A stretch of DNA of 64,000 bases from Chondrosia reniformis (lineage: Eukaryota > Porifera > Demospongiae > Chondrillida > Chondrillidae): NCBI GenBank assembly GCA_947172415.1, contig OX359202.1, positions 4,822,899-4,886,898 on the forward strand, written 5' to 3'. The notes under the pieces are model-generated. The model searched no databases. It had not been told where the DNA came from and was given only the letters and a program-made list of their open reading frames with translations. This document shows positions 23,821 through 34,830 of the stretch, piece after piece. Numbering within the stretch: position 1 is the stretch's first letter; every line of letters starts with the position of its first letter. Both the position numbers and the translations under genes were made by a program.

Positions 23821-25021
23821 AAAAAGGAAATAAAAGGGAGGAAGTAAAATGATAGTATATATCGGTCCCGAATATAACTAGTTCAGGAGGGCCTTGTATT
23901 CGAGAGGAAGAGTCCCCTTTTCCCTGTTCAAGGTATTAGGATGGTTCTGGATGTGCCAACTTTCAAGAAGGCATCGTGTGGTGACATATGGGTTGGAGTC
24001 TATTACTTCAGCTGAAGATAGGTCAACACAATGGCCCGTGGACCATACATGTTCAGCCAAAGCAGATGCTATCATATCACCATTTCTGATGGTATACGAT
24101 GATGTTCGGGCAGTCTGTGGTTTAGACTACGTCCTGACTGTCCAATGTATACCTTATCGCAGTCCGAACATGGGATTCGGTATACTATCCCTTAAGTTGC
24201 GCTGGTTAGATGGAATTGGATCCTTAGGATGAACCAGCCTCCTCCTCAAAGTGTATAGGGGAGAGAAGATGACTTTGATATCTAATGGTATAGGAGGATT
24301 CTTCTAAGAGTCTCGGATAGCTCTGATATATATGGGACGGTAAGGCTGGTCTTTGGTCTTGACCTGCTGGCACTCTCTCTTCTTGGTTCAACATTTGAGT
24401 ATCTATGGATAAATCCAGTTGGGTAACCATTCTTTTGCAGAGCTTCCACAACTCTTCTCTCCTCAGCTGTTCTCCCACAGCAGGTAGATGACAATTTGTG
24501 GGCCCTGTCCACTAGGGTTCTCACAACAGCAGCTTTGTGAGCCACTGGGTGGTGGGAATTGAAAGCCAGATGCTGATCAGTGTGGGTAGCTTTCCGGAAT
24601 ATAGACGTAGAGATGGAACCATCAGATTCTCTATGAACACACACATCTAGGAAGGGTAGTGTGCCCTCTACAGATTCCTCTTCAGATGTGAATTGGATGT
24701 GTGGATTGATATCATTCAGATGGTGGAGAAACTGCCGAGCATAAGCTGAAGTAATAGACTCCAACCCATATGTCACCACACGATGCCTTCTTGAAAGTTG
24801 GCACATCCAGAACCATCCTAATACCTTGAACAGGGAAAAGGGGACTCTTCCTCTCGAATACAAGGCCCTCCTAAACTAGTTATATTCGGGACCGATATAT
24901 ACTATCATTTTACTTCCTCCCTTTAATTTCCTTTTTTCAATTTGGACTCACTGAATGGTATCATATCACTAACTGTCAACTCACCACAATCATTCTGTGT
25001 AGCTATATCTTTTTGTCATTA

Positions 25022-25066
25022 ATCCCTGATGAAGGTAGCTGAAATTGCTACTGAAACGTTGGATGA
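25022..25066 (+). ncRNA. Hammerhead-like ribozyme motif, right PLE arm
   Basis: Inverted counterpart of the left-arm motif: ATCC at 25022-25025, CTGATGA at 25026-25032, stem II GGTAGC / GCTACT (one G.U), GAAAC 25053-25057, GTT, GGAT. Confidence 0.55.
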
Positions 25067-25224
25067 AAAAATCTGTTTCATTTGGCTAGTGATAGTTTGA
25101 ATCTAAATCAATATGAATAATTATATCTCAAAGACTAGAAAACTTTCAAAGATTTTTATCAACGTGTATATGCACTGTATATAGTACATACTTGATTGTT
25201 GTTGAAGTAGTATCTATCCATATA

Positions 25225-25640
25225 ATAAAATATATGGATGTCGTTAAAAAATTTCGCCAATCGACAGCCAACGAAACTCTAAAGAAAAAAAGGTAGGCCA
25301 TACCGAACGCTTCCATCCACGACGCTCAGAGGCCGGAATCGTTGGTAACGTTCAGCTTATCTAATCTGCTGAAGCAAATTACTACGTTCCGAATTGAGCT
25401 TTGGGTGTCACTTGCGTGAGAATAACCAGTTCTTCTCGATATGGCCGACTCATATGTGTCTTGATAGGCCGAGGAGAACGTGTTTCCTTGATCCACGTAT
25501 CTTCGAGAAATCGTCAAATTATTTCACTTTAATTCCAGACCAGAGAATCGTTCCAAGCAATTTTACACTAATAGGCAGTTTTTGCGGCCCATCACTTGAA
25601 TGTGTCTTGATAGATGGATGAGAAAGACTGCAGAAATTTG
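25225..25640 (+). repeat. Repeat family Y, copy 1
   Basis: Contains GGATGTCGTTAAAAAATTT, GCCAATCGACAGCCAACGAA and TTGGGTGTCACTTGCGTGAG. Other copies: 42290-42560 (reverse) and 53395-53790. Part of the duplicated flank downstream of array members. No coding sequence recognised. Confidence 0.7.
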
Positions 25641-25744
25641 GAAATACATGCATGCGTAATCCGATATTTGTGGCCCCATATTTATCGCCTGTACGATTAT
25701 TAATATATCAATATCAATCAATATCATGATTAAAGTGCACCACA

Positions 25745-26217
25745 CCAACAGGTGCTAGGACATTACAAAAGTCCAATGTAGCACTAAAAATGACAATAAA
25801 TATAAATAATATATATAATATAGTTGTTCACATCACAGGCCAAATCTGGCACACCACATTGCACTGATATAGTTTAAAATGGAATAGTTGGTGCATGCCA
25901 TAGATAGAATAAATGCAGTCTGCTTCTCAAGACACTGTCCTCGGAAACCATCATACTGGCTGACTTGCTCCATCAGGGGCCGTCTCACGATGTCCCATGC
26001 ATGGCAACGCAGCATCCAGTGGCAGACATCTTCCACTTCTCCACTATTGCATTCCTTGCATAGCCTCTCTTCCCACACCACTCCTTTCCACCTTCCCACT
26101 TCTATCTGGAATGCCGCTGTACCTCCCCTTAACTTCATCATCATATTCCTGTCTCTCTTCCTTCCCAAAACTGCACAACTTGACTCACCCTCAAGGGCTG
26201 CTATTTCATTCAGCATA
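25745..26217 (-). mobile_element. 5'-truncated LINE fragment (ORF2 C-terminus)
   Basis: The - strand encodes the end of a LINE ORF2: MMMKLRGGTAAFQIEVGRWK then CKECNSGEVEDVCHWMLRC, a Cys-Cys-His-Cys motif matching the C-terminus of the large LINE at 26-31 kb. It interrupts sequence that is continuous near 53870 (ATTATTAGTATACTTTTTCT), so it is an insertion. Truncated and inactive. Confidence 0.75.
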
Positions 26218-26347
26218 TATATATATATACTTTTTCTGAATTCGTTCAGTAGCTACGTAGAATTATATAGGATTATAAAGAGGGGCGTGGATTATCGACT
26301 TATATATATAGTATATAAGGGATCCTATTATATATACACATAGAAAA

Positions 26348-27280
26348 ATGGCGGCTAAGGAATCAAGACTTGATTTACAACTTGATTCACAATTTGATTC
26401 ACAACTTGATTCAAAACTGGGCAAATCCAAAGAGAGCAATGAGAAACTAGAGAGGTATCCTGGAACGGATGGTGATGATCCTGGCGATGGTTCTGGTGAT
26501 GATGGCCAGGTGCGTTGCTTTTGTAACGTCAGGAAGGAGACTGGCGAGATGGTACAGTGCGAGGTTTGTGTGGGGTGGTTCCACCTGAAGTGCTTGAGAA
26601 TGAAAGAAGGGGCTGGTGTGTTAGATGGAAGAGCGTTTGTCTGCTGTTTTTGTCTGTCGAAGAAGGTTTTGGAATTGTCGAGATTCGTTGGGGAGTTGCA
26701 GGGTGAGATGTCTGTACTGAAAAGATCTGTAAAGGAATTGAAGAGAGAGAATGATGAGCTGACAGAGAAAATGATGGTCATTGAAGGGGGGTGGAAGAAG
26801 GTTGAGAGATCTGGGAGTCTGGTGGAGGTGAGAGGGAAGCCTGTATCTGTAAATCTTCCAGTAACGGGAGAAAGGAAGGACTCAGGGTCGAGAGATGGTG
26901 CAAAGAGCAAGAAATTGTGGCAGTGTGGTAATAGGAGGTTGGGAGAAGTAGGACAGAAGAAGAGTGATTCAGGATCAAGAGTTGGTGCAAGAAATAGGCA
27001 CGGAGAGTATGTTGGCGTGAGAAAGTTGTGGGGGACAAGGAAGAAGGTGTCAGTGGATGATGTTAAGGAACGTTTGAAGGCTAAGTTTGATGAGGCAGAG
27101 AAAGTTGGGGTCATTAGGGTATCCAAAGAAGGTAATGATAGATCAAGGTGGTGGTTTTGGCTGAAAGGTGAGGAAGAAATTTTGGGCAGATTGGATGGAA
27201 CTGATATTGGTGAGGCCTGGAAGGTTGAAAAGCGATCCCCTTTTTTAGGGGTAGCTTCAGTGAGAGTGCTCAGCCGGTGA
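26348..27280 (+). CDS. LINE ORF1 protein with PHD finger (310 aa)
   Basis: Nucleic-acid-binding partner protein of the LINE. After four LDSQ-type repeats (residues ~8-24) comes a Cys4-His-Cys3 PHD-type finger at about residues 58-100 (CFC, CEVC, FHLKC, CCFC), then a coiled coil at about 115-152 (LKRSVKELKRENDELTEKMM) and a basic C-terminal half. PHD fingers in ORF1 are known in some LINE clades. The stop TGA (27278-27280) lies just before the ORF2 start region. Intact. Confidence 0.82.
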   Translation: MAAKESRLDLQLDSQFDSQLDSKLGKSKESNEKLERYPGTDGDDPGDGSGDDGQVRCFCNVRKETGEMVQCEVCVGWFHLKCLRMKEGAGVLDGRAFVCCFCLSKKVLELSRFVGELQGEMSVLKRSVKELKRENDELTEKMMVIEGGWKKVERSGSLVEVRGKPVSVNLPVTGERKDSGSRDGAKSKKLWQCGNRRLGEVGQKKSDSGSRVGARNRHGEYVGVRKLWGTRKKVSVDDVKERLKAKFDEAEKVGVIRVSKEGNDRSRWWFWLKGEEEILGRLDGTDIGEAWKVEKRSPFLGVASVRVLSR

Positions 27281-27294
27281 AGGGGCAAGGGGGG

Positions 27295-30200
27295 ATGGGG
27301 AGGGGGGATTGCTGCGGAAGGATGGTTGATGGGGACTTGGTTGATGAAAACAGTGATATCAATGGTGGGGATTTGGACATGAAATCTGTGAGGAAATTGT
27401 CAATGATGTGCTGGAATGTATGTGGGTGGTCTAATCTGAGTAGAGGAGAGACACAATCGGGCAGGGGTGTTGGTGAAAATGATGTGAGGTCTTTGGTCTT
27501 GAAACAGTATCAGCCTGATATTGTCGGTGTTGTTGAGAGCTGGCTACGTAAAGATGAAGAAGTGGTTTTTGAGGGGTATAAGTGGTTTGGTAACAATAGG
27601 AAGGTCATCCACAAGAAAGCAGTTCGTGGCTCTGGCGGTGTGGGTGTACTTGTGAAGGAGTCTCTGTTGAGATCTTGGTCATGTGAGGTGCTTGATAATG
27701 AGGTTGAAGACATTCTGTGGGTAAAACTTTCGAGTGTGGTTAGTGAGTTGGTGTTATTGCTTGCTGTATGTTACATCCCTCCTATCTCATCAGGGAGAGA
27801 GGTGTGCAATGAGGAGAGGTGGCTGCGGTTGTCCGAACAAGTTAGCAAGTACGCCTGTCTTGGTACTGTCATTCTCTGTGGTGACTTTAATGCTAGATGT
27901 GGCAACATGGATAAGGCTGAAGGTGTGGCCTGTAGGGTCTCAGAAGACCAGGTAATTAATGAGCAGGGTAGAATGATGGTGGATTGGACTAGGTCGCTAG
28001 GTTTGTGCATGGTGAATGGAAGAGTTGGAAGTGGTGACTTCACTTGTGTCTCACCAAAGGGGTCTTCAGTGGTAGATTATTGCCTGCTGTTTAAGGATGA
28101 CCTAGAGGTTTTTTCTGACTTTGAGGTGGTGTCAATGACTGATTTTGTGGATAGGTTCCATGCTGGAAGGGTAGTGGAGCGGATTCCAGACCACTCTGCA
28201 CTTGTATGGGAGGTGGTGATAGACAACTCAGCAGCCAGCAATGTCCGTGATGATGATACAGAAAACTCCACTGGTGATAAGTTTAGGTATGTGGTCCCAG
28301 ATGGTTACCTGGGTGGTAAGGAGAAGGAGGTTAGGAGCGTTGAGGAGGAGCTGCATAATTTTGATGGAGATCAGGCTCTTATGGATAGCATCTATGTTCA
28401 GCTGGTTGAAGTGATGTTTGGTGGGCTACAAAAGGTTAGGTGCAGATCAACGTATGCAGCTAGACGGAATCATAGGTGGTTTACTAAGGACCTGATGGCC
28501 TTGAGGAAAACTTTTCATCAATCTGAGCATGTGTGGTTGAGAGCAAAGGATAGCGAGGATAGGAAGAACAAAAGGAAGAAGTATATTGTTAGTCGGAGAG
28601 CTTATGCGAATATAGTCACAGGCTCCAAGAGGAGATTTCTTCAATCTCAACGACAAGCTTTAGAGAACCTATTAGGTAACCCTAAGAAATGGTGGAGAGA
28701 AGTTAAGAGAAGTTAAGAGAAGTTAAGAAACTAGGCATTTCTAGTATAAAACCTCCAGGTGGATTCTTATAAGAATCCACCTGGAGGTTTTGGCAGAGTC
28801 TATGATGAGAACGGCGTGGCACGATCTGGTGAGGAAGGCAGGAAGGTCTGGAGTGAACACTTCAAGGAGGTGTTGCAAGGCGGTAAAGAGTCTCCCACTG
28901 GTTGCCATGCGTTGAATGGTGATGGCAAGGCTAAAGGGCTTGGTGGGAGTAGTAAGGTTTTGGAGGATGAACTCACTCAAGAAGAAGTGATGTGGGCATT
29001 GGGTAAAGTAAAGAAAGGGAAGGCAGTTGGCAAAGATGGTATTTCTGTTGAGATGATGAGTGCTGAGTGTTTAACAGATGTGTGGGTGAAATTGTTTAAT
29101 GTCTGCTGGAAGTTTGGAGTGGTGCCCTCTTTGTGGAAACATTCAATTATCGTTCCAGTCCCAAAGAAGAGGGTGAGGGGAGTATGTGACACCAAACACT
29201 TTAGAGGTATATCCCTGACATCCTTGGTTTGCAAGATCATGTGCATGGTTCTGAACATGCGGCTGACTACCTTTTTAGAAACAGAAGGTACCTTGGTTGA
29301 CGAACAGGGTGGTTTTCGCAGTGGTAGGAGTTGTAGGGATCAAATCCTGTCTTTGCTGTTGATTGGCCAGTCAATGCTGTCAAAGAAGTCAGATGGGATG
29401 CTAACAGCTTTTATTGACTTTAAGAAGGCGTATGATCAGGTGAACAGGAAGAAGCTGTGGGGTTGCTTAGAGGGTTATGGTGTAAATGGGTGCTTCCTCA
29501 CCTTCTTGAAGAGTTTGTACGGTGGTAGTGTGTCTCAAGTGAGAATTGATGGATGCCTAGGTGAAGAGTTTGAAGTGACAAAAGGTTTACGGCAGGGGTG
29601 TGTGTTATCTCCAGTTCTTTTTTCCTTGTATATCAACGGGTTGGTAACTGAATTAAAGGATAAGGATTGTGGGGTGATGTGTGACGAAATTATGGTACCT
29701 GGTCTGCTGTTTGCCGATGACACAGCTCTATTGGCTGAGAGTGCAGATGATATGAGGAAGAGTCTCCAGTGCTTAGAAAGTTGGTGTGAGGAATGGTCCG
29801 TTGAGATAAATGTGGAAAAGAGTGCGGTAATGCACATGAGGAAAAGAGGGGTCAATAAGTGTGCTGATCATTTCAGTATTGGTGAGAAGGAGCTCCCATG
29901 GGTGTCTACTTACAAGTACTTGGGCTGTATGGTGGATGACAGTTTGGGCTGCTCAAGTATGGTGGAGCATCGGGTGGAAATGGGGTCTCAGGCATTAGGT
30001 GCTTGGCTGTGGAGGTGTCGGGAGTCAGTTGGGGAGGTGAACGGCAGGTCGTTTATGCAGTTGATGCAGTCACTGGTGGAATCCGTGTTGTTGTATGGGG
30101 CAGAGATCTGGGGTTGCCATCAGAAGTTAGATGGGTTGAACCAGCTACAATTAAGGGCCCTGAGAATCTTCTTTGGGGTGGGTGTGCGCCACCCAAAGGT

Positions 30201-30903
30201 ATCCCTGATGATGGAGGCTGATGCTTTCCCGGTGGTCTGGCTTGCAAGGGTGAGATGTGTTACATTCTGGTTGAAGGTTATGACGAATCCACTGTTTGAA
30301 GGAAGGATTTTGAGGGCAGCAGTGTTGGAGGCAGCTAAGAGTGGTGGAGGATGGATGAAGAATCTGAAAAAATACCTGGAATGTTTTGGTTGGTGTGGAA
30401 TCGGTGCCAAGGAGGTAAAAGGGCTGTCATGTAGAGAAATCACAATGATGTTACAGGCTTGTGCGAGAAGGAAGGTGGAAGATGAATGGGATGGTGAACT
30501 AGTCACAAAACCCAAGTTGGCCTTGTTGAAACTTTTGAAGGAGAAAGGTGGTGAATCTCGATGTTTAGATGTGGCAGATAAGGGTAAGAGACGGATGATG
30601 ATGATGATCAGGGGTGGGACAGCCCCACTTAGGATTGAATGTGGAAGGTGGAGGGGTCTCGAGAGAGCGGAGAGAACATGTGGGGAGTGTGATTTGGGGA
30701 AGGTGGAAGATGTGCAACATTGGCTGCTGGAGTGCAAGAGATGGAAGGATGAGCGGGTGGACCTTTTTCAGTATTTGTCACGGGTAGCACTGGGGTTTGA
30801 TTTGATGACTGATGATGATAAACTATTTGCCATTCTGGATCAAGGATGCAAGCATCACTCAATCCTTAAGATTATAAAGTTAAATAAAAACATTCAAAAA
30901 TGA
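27295..30903 (+). pseudogene. LINE ORF2: endonuclease + reverse transcriptase, one in-frame stop
   Basis: First ATG 27295. The APE endonuclease shows QPDIVGVVESW, GDFNARCG, SVVDYCLLF and PDHSALVW. Reverse transcriptase follows with FRGISLTSLVCKI, EQGGFRSGRSCRDQ, FIDFKKAYDQ and the FADD catalytic motif (near 29712), then a C-terminal CGEC..HWLLEC zinc-type motif (near 30690). TAA at 28714-28716 interrupts it. The stop comes from a 10-bp unit (AGAGAAGTTA) present three times, followed by a perfect ~40-bp palindrome at 28749-28788. The extra bases total 42, so the downstream frame is unchanged (closed only by stops between 28714 and about 28750). The last ~10 codons lie within an inverted-repeat arm. 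Confidence 0.85.
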
Positions 30904-31246
30904 AGTTAAAAGTAGGGATGGCACTATAACAGTGATTGGCACATCTAGAAAAAGTAACGAAACAAGAAAGTGATCATATGGTAAGGCTAACATTGCAGAA
31001 GTGGCATACTGAAATTTAACTATACACATCACTTCTATGTTTGGGCGCATCATGGATATACTAGAAGTAGGGATCGATGCGCCCAAACATAGAAGTGATG
31101 TGTATAGTTAAGTTTCAGTATGCCACTTCTGCAATGTTAGCCTTACCATATGATCACTTTCTTGTTTCGTTACTTTTTCTAGATGTGCCAATCACTGTTA
31201 TAGTGCCATCCCTACTTTTAACTTCATTTTTGAATGTTTTTATTTA
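30873..31246. repeat. Foldback element FB3 (~165-bp arms)
   Basis: Long near-perfect inverted repeat centred near 31057, with arms from GTTAAATAAAAACATTCAAA and AGTAGGGATGGCAC to GTGCCATCCCTACT. Only a short centre (GGATATACTAGAAG) is unpaired. Related sequence at 49340-49520 and, as one arm end, at 51005-51075. Confidence 0.85.
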
Positions 31247-31980
31247 ACTTGTATTGCTCCTTTTTTCTTGTTAATATTTGTTTTGAAAGTTTTCTTGGCG
31301 AAAACTCGAAATAAAGTAGCAGAATAGACGATATAATAGAGAGCTCTAAATTAAAAAATGGCGTCCGAAAAGATCCCAAATTTGATAAGATGTTTTCTAC
31401 CGTTCTTTAACATTCAGTTTAGGATATTAAAGGGTCCATAATCGTTAAGAATACGACTGTATATAGGCCCTGCAAAGCGACTAAGAAATTCGATCGCGGG
31501 TAACGGCAGTACCACAAATATTACTCATTCGGGTTACTTATTTTATATACAGAGAATTTGAAACTTAATTAAAAAATGGCGTTCAAAGGCCCTAAATTTG
31601 GCACTTTCAAAAGTAACACGCTTCGGTTGGAGCGCGTTGAAATCTAGGGTAGCCTATTCCCTAGTTCGGAAACATTCATGACGATTTAGTATTTGTATGT
31701 ACCTGCGTAAGTTCGCATGTTAGCGCTAGCTCATTTGAAAAAAGAAGAAGAAGAAGAAAAAATGAGGAATTTCAGAATTTGGCCTATTTCGGTTTAACCA
31801 CTTTGCGAAGGTTGTAGAGCATCGTAACATGTTTTGGCGTTTAGAAAAGCATGCAAAAACGACTGCAAACACACGAATGCAACCGAAAATCTGAACGTTG
31901 CTGATTTATGAGGTGTTAATTGATAATACATTGAATAGGGCGGCCATGTTTTTTTTCGGCCATCCCTACTTATAGAGTAC
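31215..31980 (+). repeat. Repeat X, copy 1
   Basis: About 770 bp, near-identical to 51040-51790. Begins with the FB3 arm end (CATCCCTACTTTTAACTTCA) and ends GGCCATCCCTACTT. Contains two ATTAAAAAATGGCG motifs. No protein recognised. A DNA transposon derivative is likely, given the CATCCCTACTT ends. Confidence 0.65.
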
Positions 31981-32164
31981 TACCGTACTCTATGATTTTG
32001 AAGATGTGGACTGCTAGATTTAGTTGACCTTTTTGATTGATGACTTGATGTTTTGTTGAACTGATTTATTTGTCATGATGTATTGGTGTGTGCCTCATAG
32101 GACAGTCTGTCCTAGTGCTATGCATGTGGCACGTTAAATAAAAAAAATAATAAAAATAATAATA

Positions 32165-32653
32165 ATATACAGTATAGTATTGCTAAAGTCTGGTAAGTGT
32201 TACTTCTTAGAACTGTATAAAAGTGTTACTTCTTAACTGTGTTAGGCCTCGACTTACAACTTCTGGCCATGGACGGATTCAAATCGGACCGCTTCCATGC
32301 ATACCGCGGTCACTTTGGGTACCGTCACTTTTAGCCATTTGCAGTCTGTTTCCCGAACAATTTGCAACGGACGCTTTTACTTTTATACTAGACTGTATAA
32401 ATAACCGTACTGATCCATATAAGGAGAGCATATATTCCATGCATAAGCTGCATGATCCGCCAGCGATAATGTTGAAAAAGAGCCGGGATGATAATTTCTG
32501 GTTAACCCATTTTAAAACGTTTCATGATATATAGGTTGCATACGTATATATTAGCTTAATAAAATGTATAGAGAAAAATCTTACGCAGTACTCCTTTGGC
32601 TAGTATACTTTAAGTCAAGAGTAAAACAGCCGAATAAGGTGAATAATTGCAAG
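32165..32653 (+). promoter_or_regulatory. Conserved upstream region of member E
   Basis: Near-identical to 53955-54419 (gene I) and similar to 50360-50842 (gene H): GGCCTCGACTTACAACTTCT, CCATTTGCAGTCTGTTTCCC and AATAATTGCAAG-ATG. Probably promoter/5' leader, though recent duplication explains much of the identity. Confidence 0.4.
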
Positions 32654-33289
32654 ATGGAGCTGGCAGAATCTCATGATCAGGTAATATATAGACGTAAAAC
32701 GCCATGCAATATTAATCATATATCGATCATAGACACTCCATGTATATATATATATATATAGAGAGAGAGAGTTGCATGCAATTCAGTTTAATTTGAAAGT
32801 ATATAAATTAATGCATGGAGAATATATGTATGTATATGGGTCTACTTATATTTTTAATTCTATTAATTTCATTTAAGTACCGCGTATATATAGACTTCCT
32901 ATTTTATTTATGTATTATGTAATCCAAATCAACCATGCATGCATGCATGGCCATGCAGCTTGTAATTTTACAAGTGAATCCTGCCTACCAGTCAATGCAA
33001 TGGTAACCAGTAGCACAGCCAGCTGCAGCAACTGCAGCAGTACTAGTACACCATCCACATAATGTTGCCGTGACTACTAACCTGCCCAAATATGCACTGT
33101 TCATCAGTGCTGTGACAACCATGATATTTGCAGGTGTGCTGTTTTGGATTCCAGGGCTATGCTGCCTTATTCCAGCTATAGGATATGCTATTGCTGTAAG
33201 TACATATTTAAATTAGTAGTAATTTGAAGCCCCATGCAGGGTAAAATTATATTAAGCCCGCGCCACTTAAGGCTACCAGGCCGTCCGCC

Positions 33290-34155
33290 CAGGTACAGAC
33301 TTAGATATAACCATTGCTAGTAATCAATTTATCACTAAAATATATGATAAGCGAGAGGACTTTAACTTTGATATAGTAAATTTCCCCCATTTGGATAGTA
33401 ATATTCCTAATACCCCAGCCTATGGTGTCTTTATTTTACAACTAATTAGGTATTCCAGAATATTTAGTGACTTCTCCAGTTTTCAGGCTAAAAGTTTGCA
33501 GTTATGCAGTATAGGCTTATGAAGCATGGTTACAAATACTTTAAGCTAAAATCAATTAACCTTTAAAACCTTCCTATCCCAGCAGCCTCTAGTTAGAATC
33601 AAGTATAAGCAAAAAGTAGCTAGTATGCTTAAAGACTGTTTTGTGTTACCCCATATTGTGTTACCCCACCTCCAAAGATATGTTACTACTATAAGACCTA
33701 AGGGTAGACTTATGTAATATGTCCTACTTGTGTCTATAGTTATGCTGAGTCTGATTTACCTATACAAGCAAGATTAATAATAGATTTAATTCATAAAATT
33801 TAATTGGACCTGCATTCCTTTCATAAAATTAAATTTCACCATGTGTCTTAGTTAACACCTTATTTTACTTTTGGCGCCAAAAATAGTGTATATAATTAAG
33901 GCCCCTAGATTTAGCATAGAGAGCCAAGGATTCACAGAAGATCAAGATAAAGAAAAAGACAAAGACTCCCAGGATCACTGATGAAGGGTGGAATTCCCAG
34001 AAACAGCTGTCTGACACAGTGGAGAAGATGAAAGAAGGGAAAAGAAGGAAGAAGAGACTCCTGTATCTTCATCCAAAGCTCTCTTCAGGTTTAGTTCCCC
34101 TATAGGCTCTTTTACAGAATAGGCATATAGCATGTAGGAAATGGTATCTTAGATT
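33290..34155 (+). mobile_element. RT retroelement 3' fragment with R1 end
   Basis: Degenerate coding starts near 33300 (DLDITISNQFITKIYDKRED, DIVNFPHLDSNIPNTPAYG) and continues with frame breaks, then TTGGCGCCAAAAATAGTGTA and the R1 terminal repeat with CTGATGA..GAAAC. Same family as the - strand fragment at 48118-49325. RT of the GIPMGTDCAP type, possibly Penelope-related. It sits in intron 2 of pseudogene E. Confidence 0.65.
33972..34018 (+). ncRNA. Hammerhead-like motif in R1 (34 kb copy)
   Basis: GGATCA, CTGATGA (33978-33984), GGGTGGAATTCCCA, GAAACAGCTGTC, TGACAC. Stem I is weaker than in the 1.7-kb copy (three pairs). Confidence 0.4.
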
Positions 34156-34257
34156 TTTCATGCATATGTATATACTGTACGTACTTTAATTCAATTTCCT
34201 CTGAACAAGCTATATATATATATTATATGCATTACAGTGCATGCAGTTTATTGACAA

Positions 34258-34830
34258 TGTCATACATGATAGTTGAATATTAGTTGAGCATTTTTACTGT
34301 AGCAGAGCGAACTTGAACAATTATTGGAATGTTTCAGTCCGTATAGACCTTCCTCAGCCAATTATTAGTAACAATAGCAGTTACACTTGCAGAGAGACAG
34401 CACTTAAAAACACAAATTAGGTGGGAATGATACCATATGATGTCATAAGGTGTAATACTGCTACTGAATTATATTACATGTGATCAGATAAAGGGCTTCC
34501 ACAGGTCACTTAGGATCAGGCCACCATCCGGATTGACAGTTCTTTGAGAAAATCTCAGGATTTGTATTGCCTCTATTACTCTTCTCCTCCATTGGTGGGT
34601 CTCTCTGTTGAGGATGGAGGCTCCTTCCCAGTTGATGCTGGTCCTGTGTCCCATGCATGGACTGCCATTCCATTGTTGCCATCACTGCTTGCAGGTGCTC
34701 GTACAACCTCTTCTGTAGGCTTCTTCCGGTTCTCCGATGTATATAAGTATGTATGTATAAGTACGTTCCAATAATTGTTCAAGTTCGCTCTGCTGCGGTA
34801 AAAACGTTCAACTAATATTTAACTATCATA
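34258..34830 (-). mobile_element. Foldback Penelope-like remnant FB2, copy 2
   Basis: Same arms (ATAGTTGAATATTAGTTGAG and inverse) and position as the element in pseudogene A, intron 2. The - strand keeps decayed GIY-YIG pieces (DGNNGMAVHAWDTG). A hammerhead-like motif (CTGAGGA, GGTC..GACT, GAAAC; - strand 34326-34365) has a 5-bp stem I (AUUGG/CCAAU). Confidence 0.65.

Larger units (their letters stand above)
23200..25109 (-). mobile_element. Penelope-like element with inverted arms (5'-truncated RT)
   Basis: Flanked by the 13-bp direct repeat AATATGAATAATT (23187-23199, 25110-25122); the unoccupied site is seen after gene H near 53278. The arms (about 23240-24020 minus an insertion, and 24740-25103) are inverted repeats. 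Between them on the - strand are the RT C-terminal part (about 24750-24290; FLHHLNDINPHIQFTSEEES, GTLPFLDVCVHRESDGSIS) and a GIY-YIG endonuclease remnant (24190-23880; GIVYRIPCSDCDKVYIGQSG, then EHVWSTGHCVDL) broken by a frameshift near 24070. The catalytic RT core is absent. Each arm has a hammerhead-like motif. Confidence 0.8.
26338..30903 (+). mobile_element. Near full-length APE-type LINE
   Basis: Non-LTR retrotransposon with two overlapping frames: ORF1 (PHD finger) and ORF2 (endonuclease plus reverse transcriptase). The empty target sequence is visible near 53950 and 50320 (GTTATATATACAGTATAG-type). The 3' side runs into an inverted repeat (30873-31246), so its true 3' end is unclear. 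Clade not assigned. Confidence 0.85.

Noticed and set aside
23894-24232. + strand protein starting MYSRGRVPFSLFK
   Set aside because: Antisense of the GIY-YIG end of the Penelope-like element. The same peptide start occurs at 24863 only because the arms are inverted repeats.
26263-27288. 341-codon - strand frame opposite LINE ORF1
   Set aside because: Ser/Pro/Leu-rich antisense shadow of the PHD-finger ORF1, with no motif of its own.
27277-27294. GTG at 27277 as ORF2 start
   Set aside because: A eukaryotic frame would be expected to use ATG; the first in-frame ATG is at 27295.
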